NCBI GenBank assembly: GCA_010672825.2
Contig: JAAHFU020000003.1
Location: 310,001-374,000 of the forward strand
DNA: 64,000 nt
Direction of reading: 5' to 3'
Source: Leptolyngbya sp. SIO1E4
GTDB taxonomy: Bacteria; Cyanobacteriota; Cyanobacteriia; Phormidesmidales; Phormidesmidaceae
Both the position numbers and the translations under genes were made by a program. Under the pieces are notes generated by a model that had not been told where the DNA came from, did not search any database, and saw only the letters and a program-made list of their open reading frames with translations. Shown here one piece after another: positions 27,560-35,185 of this stretch; positions within the stretch are counted from its first letter, which is position 1; every line of letters starts with the position of its first letter.

Positions 27560-28174
27560 ATGCCTAGAGCATCCATCATTCAACCCGATCAGTCCTACAC
27601 CTTTGCCGACTACTTCAAACTCAACTTTGCCCCTCAAGACATCCTCGCCTATTTCAATGCTTCTCTCCAACGGCGCTCATTAACCCTGCCCCACTATGCT
27701 GGCCCCCTAGATCGCCTTGCCGATCTCAAAACTCGCATCGAAGAAAGCCTGCCTCGCCTGAGTCTCACCAGTGAGATGGCTCGACGAGAATTCCTCATTG
27801 CCCCAGTTTTAATGGATGTGCTGCACTATACCCAGGCCACCCTTAATGTCGAATATCCCGTGGCTGTGAGTAACCAACTTAAAGGTTCCTTAGACTACCT
27901 GCTCCAAAATCATCAAACCTTTCTGGTGATTGAAGCTAAAAACGAAGATCTGGAACGTGGGTTTGTACAGCTTGCGATTGAGCTCATTGCTCTAGATCAA
28001 TGGATAGAGTCAGATCAGCCTATTTTGCTAGGGGCCATCTCAACCGGCAATATCTGGCAGTTTGGTCAGTTCGATCGCCAGTCTCGCAAAGTGACTCAAG
28101 CTCTTGATCTGTACCGGGTGCCGGCTGATCTAGAAGACCTTTTGCGGATTTTAATTAGAGCGCTCGAACCCTAA
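27560..28174 (+). CDS. PD-(D/E)XK-fold nuclease-like protein
   Basis: 204-aa protein with the PD-(D/E)XK core: Asp112 in KGSLDYLL and Glu125-x-Lys127 in LVIEAKN, spaced as in restriction-endonuclease-fold enzymes. Cyanobacteria carry many such small stand-alone proteins, sometimes annotated as type I restriction R-subunit-like N-termini. No methylase or specificity subunit is adjacent, so a restriction role is not supported. GGAGGA lies 11 bases before the ATG. Confidence 0.65.
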   Translation: MPRASIIQPDQSYTFADYFKLNFAPQDILAYFNASLQRRSLTLPHYAGPLDRLADLKTRIEESLPRLSLTSEMARREFLIAPVLMDVLHYTQATLNVEYPVAVSNQLKGSLDYLLQNHQTFLVIEAKNEDLERGFVQLAIELIALDQWIESDQPILLGAISTGNIWQFGQFDRQSRKVTQALDLYRVPADLEDLLRILIRALEP

Positions 28175-28207
28175 TTTTGATTGCGTTGATGAATCGTGTG
28201 ATTAAGG

Positions 28208-29263
28208 TTAACGATAAAGCAGATGAATCATGGTGAGGCTTACCAAGGCCAGAAATAGCCAGGATAAGCCAGCCAGATAAATCGGTTTCATTCCCAATCG
28301 TGTTAGCCGCGCCAAATTAGTTTCTAAGCCCAGGGCAGCCAGCGACATGCAGAGGAGGAACTGGTTGCTGGTGAGGACGATCGCTCGGATTCCTTCAGGC
28401 ACAACATTGAAGCTGTTGATGATCACCAACCCACAAAAAAAGAGCACAAACCAGGGAATCGGGATGGGGCGAGGACGTTGCCCGGCACCTTCAGGGCTGT
28501 TTTGGTAACTCAAGCTGACCATGATTGGAATCACGAGCAGTACCCGCGCCAGCTTCGTGATAGTCGCCAACTCTCCACTGACGGCTCCGTTTTGAAAGGC
28601 AGTTGCAATCACCTGGGCCACTTCGTGAATCGACGCCCCACACCAGATGCCAAAGGTTTCAGGACTTAACTCAGCTGCAGCCCCCAGCAGGGGATAAATC
28701 AGCATGGCCAGGGTGCCAAACCCGGTGATGGTAGCAACGGCGTAGGTCATATCTTCTTCAGAACTGTCGACCACGGCATTGGTGGCGACCACAGCCGCAG
28801 CCCCACAAATAGAGGTGCCTGCGGCAATCAGGTGAGTTAGCTTGCGGTTGATGTGCAACCAGCGGCCCAGCCAGCAGGTGAGGTAAAAGGTGCTGACGGT
28901 ACTGGAGACCACAATGATGAGCCCCATCGGCCCCACCGCCAGCACTTGGGCCATGCTGAGCCGCAGCCCCAGCAGAATCACGGCTAACCGCAAAACCCGC
29001 TTCATGGCGAACTGGACACCAGGGCGACAAGGCTGCGGCAGCCCCACTGTATGGCGCCAGCCAATACCCAGCAAAACAGCAATAAGCAAAGGATTCAGCA
29101 CCGTTATTCCCAAGGCACGACCCAAGGCAATGGCCGCGATCGCGATCGCACTCGTCAGCACCAAGCCAGGAAGCAGAGAGCCCCCCTGGGTGACCCATTT
29201 AGCCCATTGGCTACCCCCTGCTGGAGCAGCCGGGGACGTCTGTGGCTTTGACGATACCTTCAT
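28208..29263 (-). CDS. YeiH-family putative sulfate/anion exporter
   Basis: 351-aa inner-membrane protein with about ten hydrophobic segments, of the YeiH/UPF0324 family, members of which are annotated as putative sulfate exporters. Characteristic blocks: LLIAVLLGIGWRHTVG, LIAAGTSICGAAAVVATNAVV and WCGASIHEVAQVIA. It lies 19 bp after the TauE-like gene on the same strand, and downstream of Mrp, HEAT and the AprAB-like pair, a context that fits removal of sulfate or sulfite. Actual substrate not proven for this protein. Confidence 0.83.
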   Translation of the reverse strand: MKVSSKPQTSPAAPAGGSQWAKWVTQGGSLLPGLVLTSAIAIAAIALGRALGITVLNPLLIAVLLGIGWRHTVGLPQPCRPGVQFAMKRVLRLAVILLGLRLSMAQVLAVGPMGLIIVVSSTVSTFYLTCWLGRWLHINRKLTHLIAAGTSICGAAAVVATNAVVDSSEEDMTYAVATITGFGTLAMLIYPLLGAAAELSPETFGIWCGASIHEVAQVIATAFQNGAVSGELATITKLARVLLVIPIMVSLSYQNSPEGAGQRPRPIPIPWFVLFFCGLVIINSFNVVPEGIRAIVLTSNQFLLCMSLAALGLETNLARLTRLGMKPIYLAGLSWLFLALVSLTMIHLLYR

Positions 29264-29282
29264 GCTCTGAATCCTTGATACA

Positions 29283-30005
29283 TCAGGCTACCAGGGCCAG
29301 CACGGCCACCCCCAGCAGCAAACCCAACACAACGCGACGAAAGTGCGTGTCATCCACCCGCTTAAAGCAAAAGCGCCCCAGCAGTAGCCCGACGATAAAG
29401 GCGGGAACCAATCCGACGAACAACTGCCAAACAGCCCCCGTCAAAATGCCGCTGGCCCAGTACGACATCAGGGCAATGACCTGAGTCAGGGCGAAAAACA
29501 CAATGAAGTTGGCACGGTTGGCGGCAGCCGAGTTGTCTCCTGACATTTCGTACAGCACGACGGGGGGGCCGCCGATGCTGGCTAACCCGGTGAGAAAACC
29601 ACTTAAGGCGCCGACTGCAGAGGTGAGGGCCAGGTGGGGGTGTGTGTAGCGCCCTTTGCCGACCATCAAAATCAGCACAAATCCTAAAATCAGCCCACCG
29701 ATGATGCGGCGCATAAGCATGGGATCCAGCAGCGCTAGGAAATTGGCCCCTACCGGCACCATCACCGCTGCGCTCACCGTCAGGGGCAGCACTTCTTTCC
29801 ACTTCGTTTTGCGGCTCGCTTCTGGGACAAGACCCGCACCAGCGGTCATTTCTAAGAGGATGGTGGTGGCGATCGCCTGCTGAGGATAGAAGAGTAAGCT
29901 CAGCGCCGGGGCCAGAATCATGGCTGAGCCAAATCCAGAAAACCCTCGGGTAAAGCCTGCGATCGCCACCAACGGTAGACTCAGCAACCACGTCTTGATG
30001 CCCAT
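29283..30005 (-). CDS. TauE/SafE-family anion (sulfite/sulfonate) exporter
   Basis: 240-aa protein with seven to eight hydrophobic helices, of the TauE/SafE family, known from sulfite or sulfoacetate export in bacteria degrading organosulfonates. Blocks: AIAGFTRGFSGFGSAMILAP, GFLTGLASIGGPPVVLYEMS. It is 19 bp upstream of the YeiH-like gene: two different anion exporters in tandem. Repeat A copy 4 lies between it and the Mrp gene. Confidence 0.85.
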   Translation of the reverse strand: MGIKTWLLSLPLVAIAGFTRGFSGFGSAMILAPALSLLFYPQQAIATTILLEMTAGAGLVPEASRKTKWKEVLPLTVSAAVMVPVGANFLALLDPMLMRRIIGGLILGFVLILMVGKGRYTHPHLALTSAVGALSGFLTGLASIGGPPVVLYEMSGDNSAAANRANFIVFFALTQVIALMSYWASGILTGAVWQLFVGLVPAFIVGLLLGRFCFKRVDDTHFRRVVLGLLLGVAVLALVA

Positions 30006-30123
30006 GCGCTTGCCCTATAAATGACTGCATTAGAAAAGGATCCCCCCTTGAAGGAACGTCCCGATATCACGGGGTCAGCCAGGAGCAAAGTGTGAAAGGG
30101 GATCCAGAAAGACTGTGAGTACT

Positions 30124-30232
30124 TATAGCCTTGTTCAATTGCATCCAGTACATCTGAGGTAAGACGGGGTCTAGGGGTTGGGGTTTAGGGGTTGGGGTCT
30201 AGGGGTGTGCTTTATCTAAAGGCACATCGATA
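30124..30232 (-). repeat. Dispersed repeat family A, copy 4 (internally duplicated)
   Basis: Starts TATAGCCTTGTTCAATTG; the core block GGGTCTAGGGGTTGGGG is present twice in tandem (around 30168-30205), unlike other copies. It occupies part of the 323-bp gap between the Mrp and TauE-like genes, which holds no other feature I can support. Confidence 0.7.
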
Positions 30233-30328
30233 GGGGGGGTGCGATCGCGTTTTCCTGACTCCTTGGCGGGCACCCCATACCCCTGATGCTTGCCTATCGC
30301 GATCGCCTGGGTTGGGCTTGGTTAAGCG

Positions 30329-31441
30329 CTAGACAATAGACTCTAAAACTGATGCTTGCGGTGTGTTGCTAGTCCCGAAGGTTGCCTTCAGCCCTAGCGC
30401 AATCTGCTCAAACACCTGGCTCAGAGGCGCATCAGGGACTTTCAGGGGCAGCGGCTCCCCAGCATCGCCCTGTTCACAAATGCGGGGGTCGATGGGAACC
30501 TGGCCCCAAAGGGGCACTGAGAGTTCTGTGGCAATCTGGGCGCCGCCGCCGGAGCCAAAGATGGGGGTGGGCTCGCCGCAGTGACCACACAGCAGATAGC
30601 TCATGTTTTCCACCAGGCCCAAAACAGGGATACCGACCTGACGGAACATGTGAACGCTGCGACGCACATCTGATACTGCCACCTGCTGGGGTGTTGTCAC
30701 CATAATTACCCCGCAGATGGGGCTTTCCTGGACGATGGTGATTTGAGCGTCTCCGGTTCCTGGGGGCAAGTCGATGAGCAGGTAGTCTAACTGGCCCCAG
30801 TCCACCTCGTGGATGAACTGGGTCAAAATCTTGTGCATCACTGGTCCCCGCCAGGCCAAGGGATGATCATGCTCGGCCAGCAGGCCCACAGACATGAGCT
30901 TGATACCATGGGCCTCTAGGGGAACAAACCGTTGCCCGTCAGGGGTTTCGATGACCTGCACGGGAGACTGTCCCAACCCCAGCATCTGCGGCACATTGGG
31001 GCCATAGATATCGGCATCTAACAGGCCCACCCTAGCCCCGGTTCGCGTCAAAGCAGCGGCCAGGTTAACGGCAGTGGTGGATTTGCCCACCCCCCCTTTA
31101 CCACTGGAGATGGCCAGGGTTGTACGAACCCCGGGAATCGTGCAGAGCTGAACGTAGGCTTTTTTGCACCAAGGCAGTTGAGCCAAGGTCTGCTGCACCA
31201 GGGCCTGCAGCTCCAGTTGATGACAGCCCACATAAAGCTGCAGATAGACATAGTCCTCCACAATACGCAGGTTGCGCACCATGCCCAAGCTGACCAGGTC
31301 ATTGTGCAGGCTGGGTTCTTGCAACCCTTTAAGCTGTTGAATCACCGCCGCCTTGCGGATCTGCGCTTCAGGGCTAGGTGGTGGGGATGGCTGGGGGGCA
31401 GCCTCGTCGGCCCGATGAAAGGGGGAAGAATGGCTAGGCAT
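30329..31441 (-). CDS. mrp: Mrp/ApbC-family Fe-S cluster carrier ATPase
   Basis: 370-aa MinD-superfamily ATPase that carries [4Fe-4S] clusters to apo-proteins. Deviant Walker A KGGVGKST at 115-122, an N-terminal DUF59/MIP18-like domain (about 28-105) and the cluster-bridging CxxC in LLCGHCGEP near 281-284. A Pro-rich N-terminal 25 residues is extra. It overlaps the HEAT-repeat gene by 8 bp and follows the AprB-like ferredoxin and AprA-like flavoprotein, so it may serve their Fe-S needs (inference). Confidence 0.93.
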   Translation of the reverse strand: MPSHSSPFHRADEAAPQPSPPPSPEAQIRKAAVIQQLKGLQEPSLHNDLVSLGMVRNLRIVEDYVYLQLYVGCHQLELQALVQQTLAQLPWCKKAYVQLCTIPGVRTTLAISSGKGGVGKSTTAVNLAAALTRTGARVGLLDADIYGPNVPQMLGLGQSPVQVIETPDGQRFVPLEAHGIKLMSVGLLAEHDHPLAWRGPVMHKILTQFIHEVDWGQLDYLLIDLPPGTGDAQITIVQESPICGVIMVTTPQQVAVSDVRRSVHMFRQVGIPVLGLVENMSYLLCGHCGEPTPIFGSGGGAQIATELSVPLWGQVPIDPRICEQGDAGEPLPLKVPDAPLSQVFEQIALGLKATFGTSNTPQASVLESIV

Positions 31442-32411
31442 GGGAGGTTTCTGGCAAAGACTTCTGAATTTTGTCGATCGCCCGCTGGGAGAAAATCCGT
31501 ACGTCCATATCGGGGTCGTTTAGGGTTTGCTGAAGTGCTGGCAGGGCATCGGCTTCCGCTAGGTTCCCCAAGGCAGTGGCGGCATCCCGGCGAACGTCGG
31601 AATATTCATCGGCCAGGGCTTTGATCAGCACCGGCAAGGCTCTTACATCAGCGGTTTTCTGCAGGGCGCGGGCCGTGAATTTTCGCACCTGCCACTCGGC
31701 GTCTGCCATGGCCTCAACCAAGGCAGCGATCGCGGCTGGATTGGCCAACAAGTCCAGCGATTGAGCGGCATTGCGTCGCACCTGCCAGTCGTCATCACTT
31801 GTGAGCAACTGGCAGAGGAGCGGCACTATCCCCTCATCGCTGAGGTGCCCCAGGGTCAAGGCAGTAGCTCGACGAACCGAAGCCACCGGATCGCTGGCCA
31901 AAGCCAGGGCTGGTTCACAGCGCACCACCTGATTCAGATAGCGCAGGGTGGTGATCGCCGCCTCCCTTAGTTCAGGGCTCTCTGATTCAAAAAAGGGTAA
32001 GACGAAGGGGAGCGCCTGGGCGTCGTGAATCTTGCGCAGCAGCACCAGCACATTCAGCTGAGTATGGGCATTGCCCACCTGCAGCACATCCAGCAGCGGC
32101 ATCAGGTCATTTGTGGACACCAGCTCCTTCAGCGCCGACAGCGCCTCATCCCGCACCGCTTCATGGGGGGAACTGAGACAGTCAATCAGCGGCGGAATCG
32201 CGATCGGATTGGCAAATTCCCACAGGGTCGTGATGGCAATTTCCTGCACTGTTGGGTTTTCATCATTGAGGGCAGCCATCAGCGGCTCAAGGGTGTCTTC
32301 ATCGCCCAGGTGTTGCAGGGTTTTGACCGCCACCAAACGCTCCTCTAGCTGGGGCGATCGCAGCATTTCAACCCATTGAGCAACGTCTGGATCAAGATCG
32401 GCAGTGGACAT
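31434..32411 (-). CDS. HEAT-repeat (PBS lyase-like) protein
   Basis: 325 aa made almost entirely of about nine to ten HEAT repeats of roughly 31 residues, each with an Ala/Leu-rich helix pair (for example VRRDAATALGNLAEADALPAL, VRRATALTLGHLSDEGIVPLL). Such alpha solenoids in cyanobacteria act as bilin lyases or as scaffolds. No phycobiliprotein gene is near; its position between the AprB-like ferredoxin and Mrp, with an 8-bp overlap to mrp, suggests a scaffold for that redox enzyme instead. Confidence 0.85.
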   Translation of the reverse strand: MSTADLDPDVAQWVEMLRSPQLEERLVAVKTLQHLGDEDTLEPLMAALNDENPTVQEIAITTLWEFANPIAIPPLIDCLSSPHEAVRDEALSALKELVSTNDLMPLLDVLQVGNAHTQLNVLVLLRKIHDAQALPFVLPFFESESPELREAAITTLRYLNQVVRCEPALALASDPVASVRRATALTLGHLSDEGIVPLLCQLLTSDDDWQVRRNAAQSLDLLANPAAIAALVEAMADAEWQVRKFTARALQKTADVRALPVLIKALADEYSDVRRDAATALGNLAEADALPALQQTLNDPDMDVRIFSQRAIDKIQKSLPETSHA

Positions 32412-32449
32412 GGGGTTCTCTCAAATTGAATAGGGTGTCTGGGTTAGAG

Positions 32450-32562
32450 GTAGGAGATGGGGAGTGAGGGAGTGGGGGAGGTGAAAGGTGAAGGGTAAAG
32501 GGTGAGAGCTTAAGTTCTGCCTTCTGCCTTCTGCCTTCTGACCTCTGCCTTCCGCCTTCTTA
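32450..32562. repeat. Heptanucleotide (STRR-like) tandem repeat tract
   Basis: Between the HEAT gene and the ferredoxin stop: a purine tract built of GGTGAAA/GGTGAAG/GGTAAAG/GGTGAGA 7-mers, then a pyrimidine tract of CTGCCTT heptamers (TTCTGCCTTCTGCCTTCTGC at the start). Short tandem heptamers are known from filamentous cyanobacteria. The pyrimidine tract reaches the ferredoxin stop codon. Confidence 0.65.
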
Positions 32563-32787
32563 TCTCAGAAGAAACGGAATCTGCACGGTAATCGCATTCG
32601 TGGGGCATTCTTTTTCGCAGGGCAGACAGAACCAGCACTCGTCGTATTTCATGTAGGCTTTGCCGGTGTCGGGGTTCTTCACCAGCACGTCTAAGGGGCA
32701 GACTTCAATACAGGCGACACATTTTTCTAGGCATTTTGATTCATCGACAATGACAGGGACGTCAACACGTTGGGTGGTTAAGGCCAT
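32560..32787 (-). CDS. 2[4Fe-4S] ferredoxin, AprB-like
   Basis: 75-aa ferredoxin with two clusters: Cys19, 23, 26, 30 (KCLEKCVACIEVCP) and Cys51, 54, 57, 61 (CWFCLPCEKECP). The first C-x3-C-x2-C-x3-C spacing and the whole arrangement resemble the beta subunit of adenylylsulfate reductase, shortened: it lacks the long AprB tail that wraps the alpha subunit. ATG 32787 with AAGGA seven bases before is chosen; the frame is open to 33027 but that part is repeat C sequence. Partner of the AprA-like flavoprotein upstream, separated by a 249-bp gap containing repeat C. Confidence 0.88.
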   Translation of the reverse strand: MALTTQRVDVPVIVDESKCLEKCVACIEVCPLDVLVKNPDTGKAYMKYDECWFCLPCEKECPTNAITVQIPFLLR

Positions 32788-32819
32788 CGGATTTCCTTCA
32801 GAATGAATGGTCAAGTGAG

Positions 32820-32926
32820 CTATTGCACCTGAAGTGCTGGTTAGGACAGTCGGATTTCCTGGAATCCTTATGCAGCAAGGTTCTAGTTTTTGCCTTCTGC
32901 CTTCTGCTTTCTGCCTTTTGCTATAT
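32820..32926 (-). repeat. Dispersed repeat family C, copy 1
   Basis: About 107 bp. One end CTATTGCACCTG, middle GGATTTCCTGGAATCCTTAT, then a TGCCTTCTGCCTTCTGC heptamer tract, ending TTTTGCTATATA. A second copy in the opposite orientation lies at 58779-58885. It fills the gap between the AprA- and AprB-like genes. Confidence 0.7.
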
Positions 32927-33036
32927 AGGGGAGGCTGAACCTTACGACTCTGGGGGGACTCAACGTTAGCCGGTGGGGACAGGGAACGGGCGTAGGAAAT
33001 AGGGGTGAGAAGCGTTTTCACACACACGAAGCAGGT

Positions 33037-34740
33037 TTAGCGCACGGCCACGTCATACACTTCTTGTTCCAGGTTCACGTCCACGATGTAGGGTTCAACG
33101 GGGCGCTTAAAGAGGGTCATCTCGCCGCGATCGCTTTTCTTGAGATTGACGTGGCAGAACCATTCGTCGCTGTTCTTTTCGGGATAGTCGAGGCGGTAAT
33201 GGTAGAGCCCCCAGCGACTTTCTTTGCGGTAGAGGGAGGCGCGGGCAGCCATCTCAGCACAGTCTCGAATAAAGTGGACTTCCATACAGCGCATCAGTTC
33301 GTGGGGATCGCTGGCGCCCATAAGATTCAAGGTCTCTTGGTAGGCAATGAATTTTTCCAGGCCAATGTCCATTTTGTGGGGCGACTTGGGCGGCTGCAGA
33401 TAGTCGTTGACTAAGCGCCGCAGCTTATATTCCACTTGTGTGTGAGGAACACCGCCAGGCTGATTTAGCGGCTGGTAAATGCGGGCTTTTTCTGCAGCCA
33501 GAAAATCAGCATCGGGCTCTATATGTTCCAAATCACGCCCGTACTCCATGGCGTTCTCTCCCGCGATGCGGCCATAGACAAAGGCGCCAATCATGTAGTT
33601 GTGGGGCACGCTGGCCATATCGCCAGCGGCATAGAGGCCGGGGATGGTGGTTTCGGCCCGTTCATTGACCCACACCCCAGAAGCACTGTGACCGCTACAC
33701 AGGCCAATTTCGGAAATGTTCATCTCTACGCCGTCGGTGCGGTAGTTTTCTCCCCGCCCTTCGTGGAAGCGCCCCCGGCTGGGGCGTTCGTTGGCCCACA
33801 GGATCGACTCAATTTCGGAGATGGTGTCGTCGTCGAGGTGGTACATCTTGAGATGCACTGGCCCCTTGCCGGAGTTCAGCTCTTTCCAGACCTCCAGCAT
33901 CATCTGACCGCTCCAGTAGTCGCAGCTGATGAAGCGGTGGCCCTCAGCATTGGCGGTGTAAGCCCCAAAGGGACTGGCGACGTAGGCACAGGCAGGGCCG
34001 TTGTAGTCCTTAATCAGAGGGTTAATCTGAAAACACTCAATATTGGTGAGTTCGGCTCCGGCGTGGTAAGCCATGGAGTAGCCATCGCCAGCATTGGTGG
34101 GGTTCTCGTAGGTGCCGTAGAGATACCCCGAGGCGGGGAGCCCCAAGCGACCGCAGGCTCCAGTGCAGAGCACCACCGCTTTGGCCTGAATCACCACAAA
34201 GTCACCACTGCGCACGTCAAAGCCGACGGCCCCCGTCACCCGACCGTCCTGCACGATGACGCGGGTGGCCATCACCCGATTGGTGACGTTCACCTTATGC
34301 CGCTTTACCTGACGCGCCAGGATTTTCTTGAGGTCTTTTCCCTCTGGCATGGGCAGCACGTATTTACCGACGCGATGCACTTGTTTGAGGTCATAGTTGC
34401 CTTCGTGATCTTTCTGGAATTTGACCCCCCAGCTTTCCAATTCCTGAATCACCTCAAAACCCAGGCGCCCGGTTTCGTACACGGCTTTCTGGTTCAAAAT
34501 GCCATCGTTGGCGATGGTAATCTCGCGGGTGTATTGCTCGGGTGTAGAGTTACCGGGAATCACCGCAGTGTTGACCCCGTCCATGCCCATGGCGATCGCC
34601 CCGCTTCTGCGAATATTCGCCTTCTCCAGAATTAGGACATCACTGTCGGGGCTGGCCTGCTTAGCCTTAATGGCTGCCATGGTTCCGGCAGTCCCCCCCC
34701 CTACTACCAGAAAATCAGTCTTTAAGTACTGAGTGTTCAC
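33037..34740 (-). CDS. AprA-like fumarate-reductase-family flavoprotein
   Basis: 567-aa FAD enzyme of the fumarate reductase/succinate dehydrogenase/adenylylsulfate reductase alpha group. FAD site GGGTAG at 14-19, then NIRRSGAIAMG typical of AprA-like proteins, GHSASGVWV and GLYAAGDMASVPHNYMIGAF near the C-terminal FAD contact. No heme or Tat signal, so cytoplasmic. With the AprB-like ferredoxin it forms a two-subunit redox enzyme. Cyanobacteria do not use APS reductase for sulfate respiration, so the reaction is unknown; neighbours (sulfite/sulfate exporters, Mrp, and a regulator carrying a sulfonate/nitrate-type binding domain) suggest a sulfur compound. Divergent from that regulator. Confidence 0.85.
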   Translation of the reverse strand: MNTQYLKTDFLVVGGGTAGTMAAIKAKQASPDSDVLILEKANIRRSGAIAMGMDGVNTAVIPGNSTPEQYTREITIANDGILNQKAVYETGRLGFEVIQELESWGVKFQKDHEGNYDLKQVHRVGKYVLPMPEGKDLKKILARQVKRHKVNVTNRVMATRVIVQDGRVTGAVGFDVRSGDFVVIQAKAVVLCTGACGRLGLPASGYLYGTYENPTNAGDGYSMAYHAGAELTNIECFQINPLIKDYNGPACAYVASPFGAYTANAEGHRFISCDYWSGQMMLEVWKELNSGKGPVHLKMYHLDDDTISEIESILWANERPSRGRFHEGRGENYRTDGVEMNISEIGLCSGHSASGVWVNERAETTIPGLYAAGDMASVPHNYMIGAFVYGRIAGENAMEYGRDLEHIEPDADFLAAEKARIYQPLNQPGGVPHTQVEYKLRRLVNDYLQPPKSPHKMDIGLEKFIAYQETLNLMGASDPHELMRCMEVHFIRDCAEMAARASLYRKESRWGLYHYRLDYPEKNSDEWFCHVNLKKSDRGEMTLFKRPVEPYIVDVNLEQEVYDVAVR

Positions 34741-35185
34741 TTAATCACGTCCTCGACTTAACGGCGTGAGATCCAAAGTGTGAATACAGCAACCCCTTCC
34801 CTAACCAAGTGCAAAAAACCTATCTGAGGGAATTGCAAAAGCTTAGCCAGAAGTCAGGTCTGGAAATTATCAGCAGCAGTCACTCATTTTGGATGCCTTG
34901 AAAAGCATCCTAGGGGAGTTAACTCAAGCCCATCAATAGGGTTTGTAATATTGAATACGGTTTTTCAATTGAAGGCATCTATACACTCATAAATAATCTT
35001 CATGGAACCATCATTGTTGGTCGGCATGGTGCCGAGTTGAGGTGAGTTTCCAGAAAGTTTGAATGATTCGCCGGTTGAAATGCAGGGATTCGAAGGAATG
35101 AGCGCCAATCCTTTTCCAGGTGTTTTTTGAGCACCTGCAGAGTCCGTTTAAGATAAGTTATTCAAGTTCTCTCCCCCCAAAAAGC
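34741..35185. promoter_or_regulatory. Divergent control region of AprA-like gene and LysR fusion
   Basis: 445-bp AT-rich gap between two divergent starts; LysR regulators usually bind here. It includes the palindrome at 34950-34969. No gene inside; the region 34980-35060 has no other clear element. Confidence 0.5.
34950..34969. promoter_or_regulatory. Candidate LysR operator (ATTGAA-N8-TTCAAT)
   Basis: Perfect 6-bp inverted repeat ATTGAA / TTCAAT with an 8-base spacer, i.e. a T-N11-A-type dyad, about 210 bp upstream of the AprA-like start and 217 bp upstream of the regulator start. Confidence 0.4.

Noticed and set aside
27560-28174. Restriction-modification system
   Set aside because: Only a nuclease-like fold is present; no methylase or specificity gene is near.
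29362-30030. 222-codon minus-strand frame
   Set aside because: Out-of-frame shadow of the TauE-like gene.
33523-34635. 370-codon plus-strand open frame
   Set aside because: Antisense shadow of the AprA-like flavoprotein gene; low-complexity His/Val-rich translation and no family resemblance.
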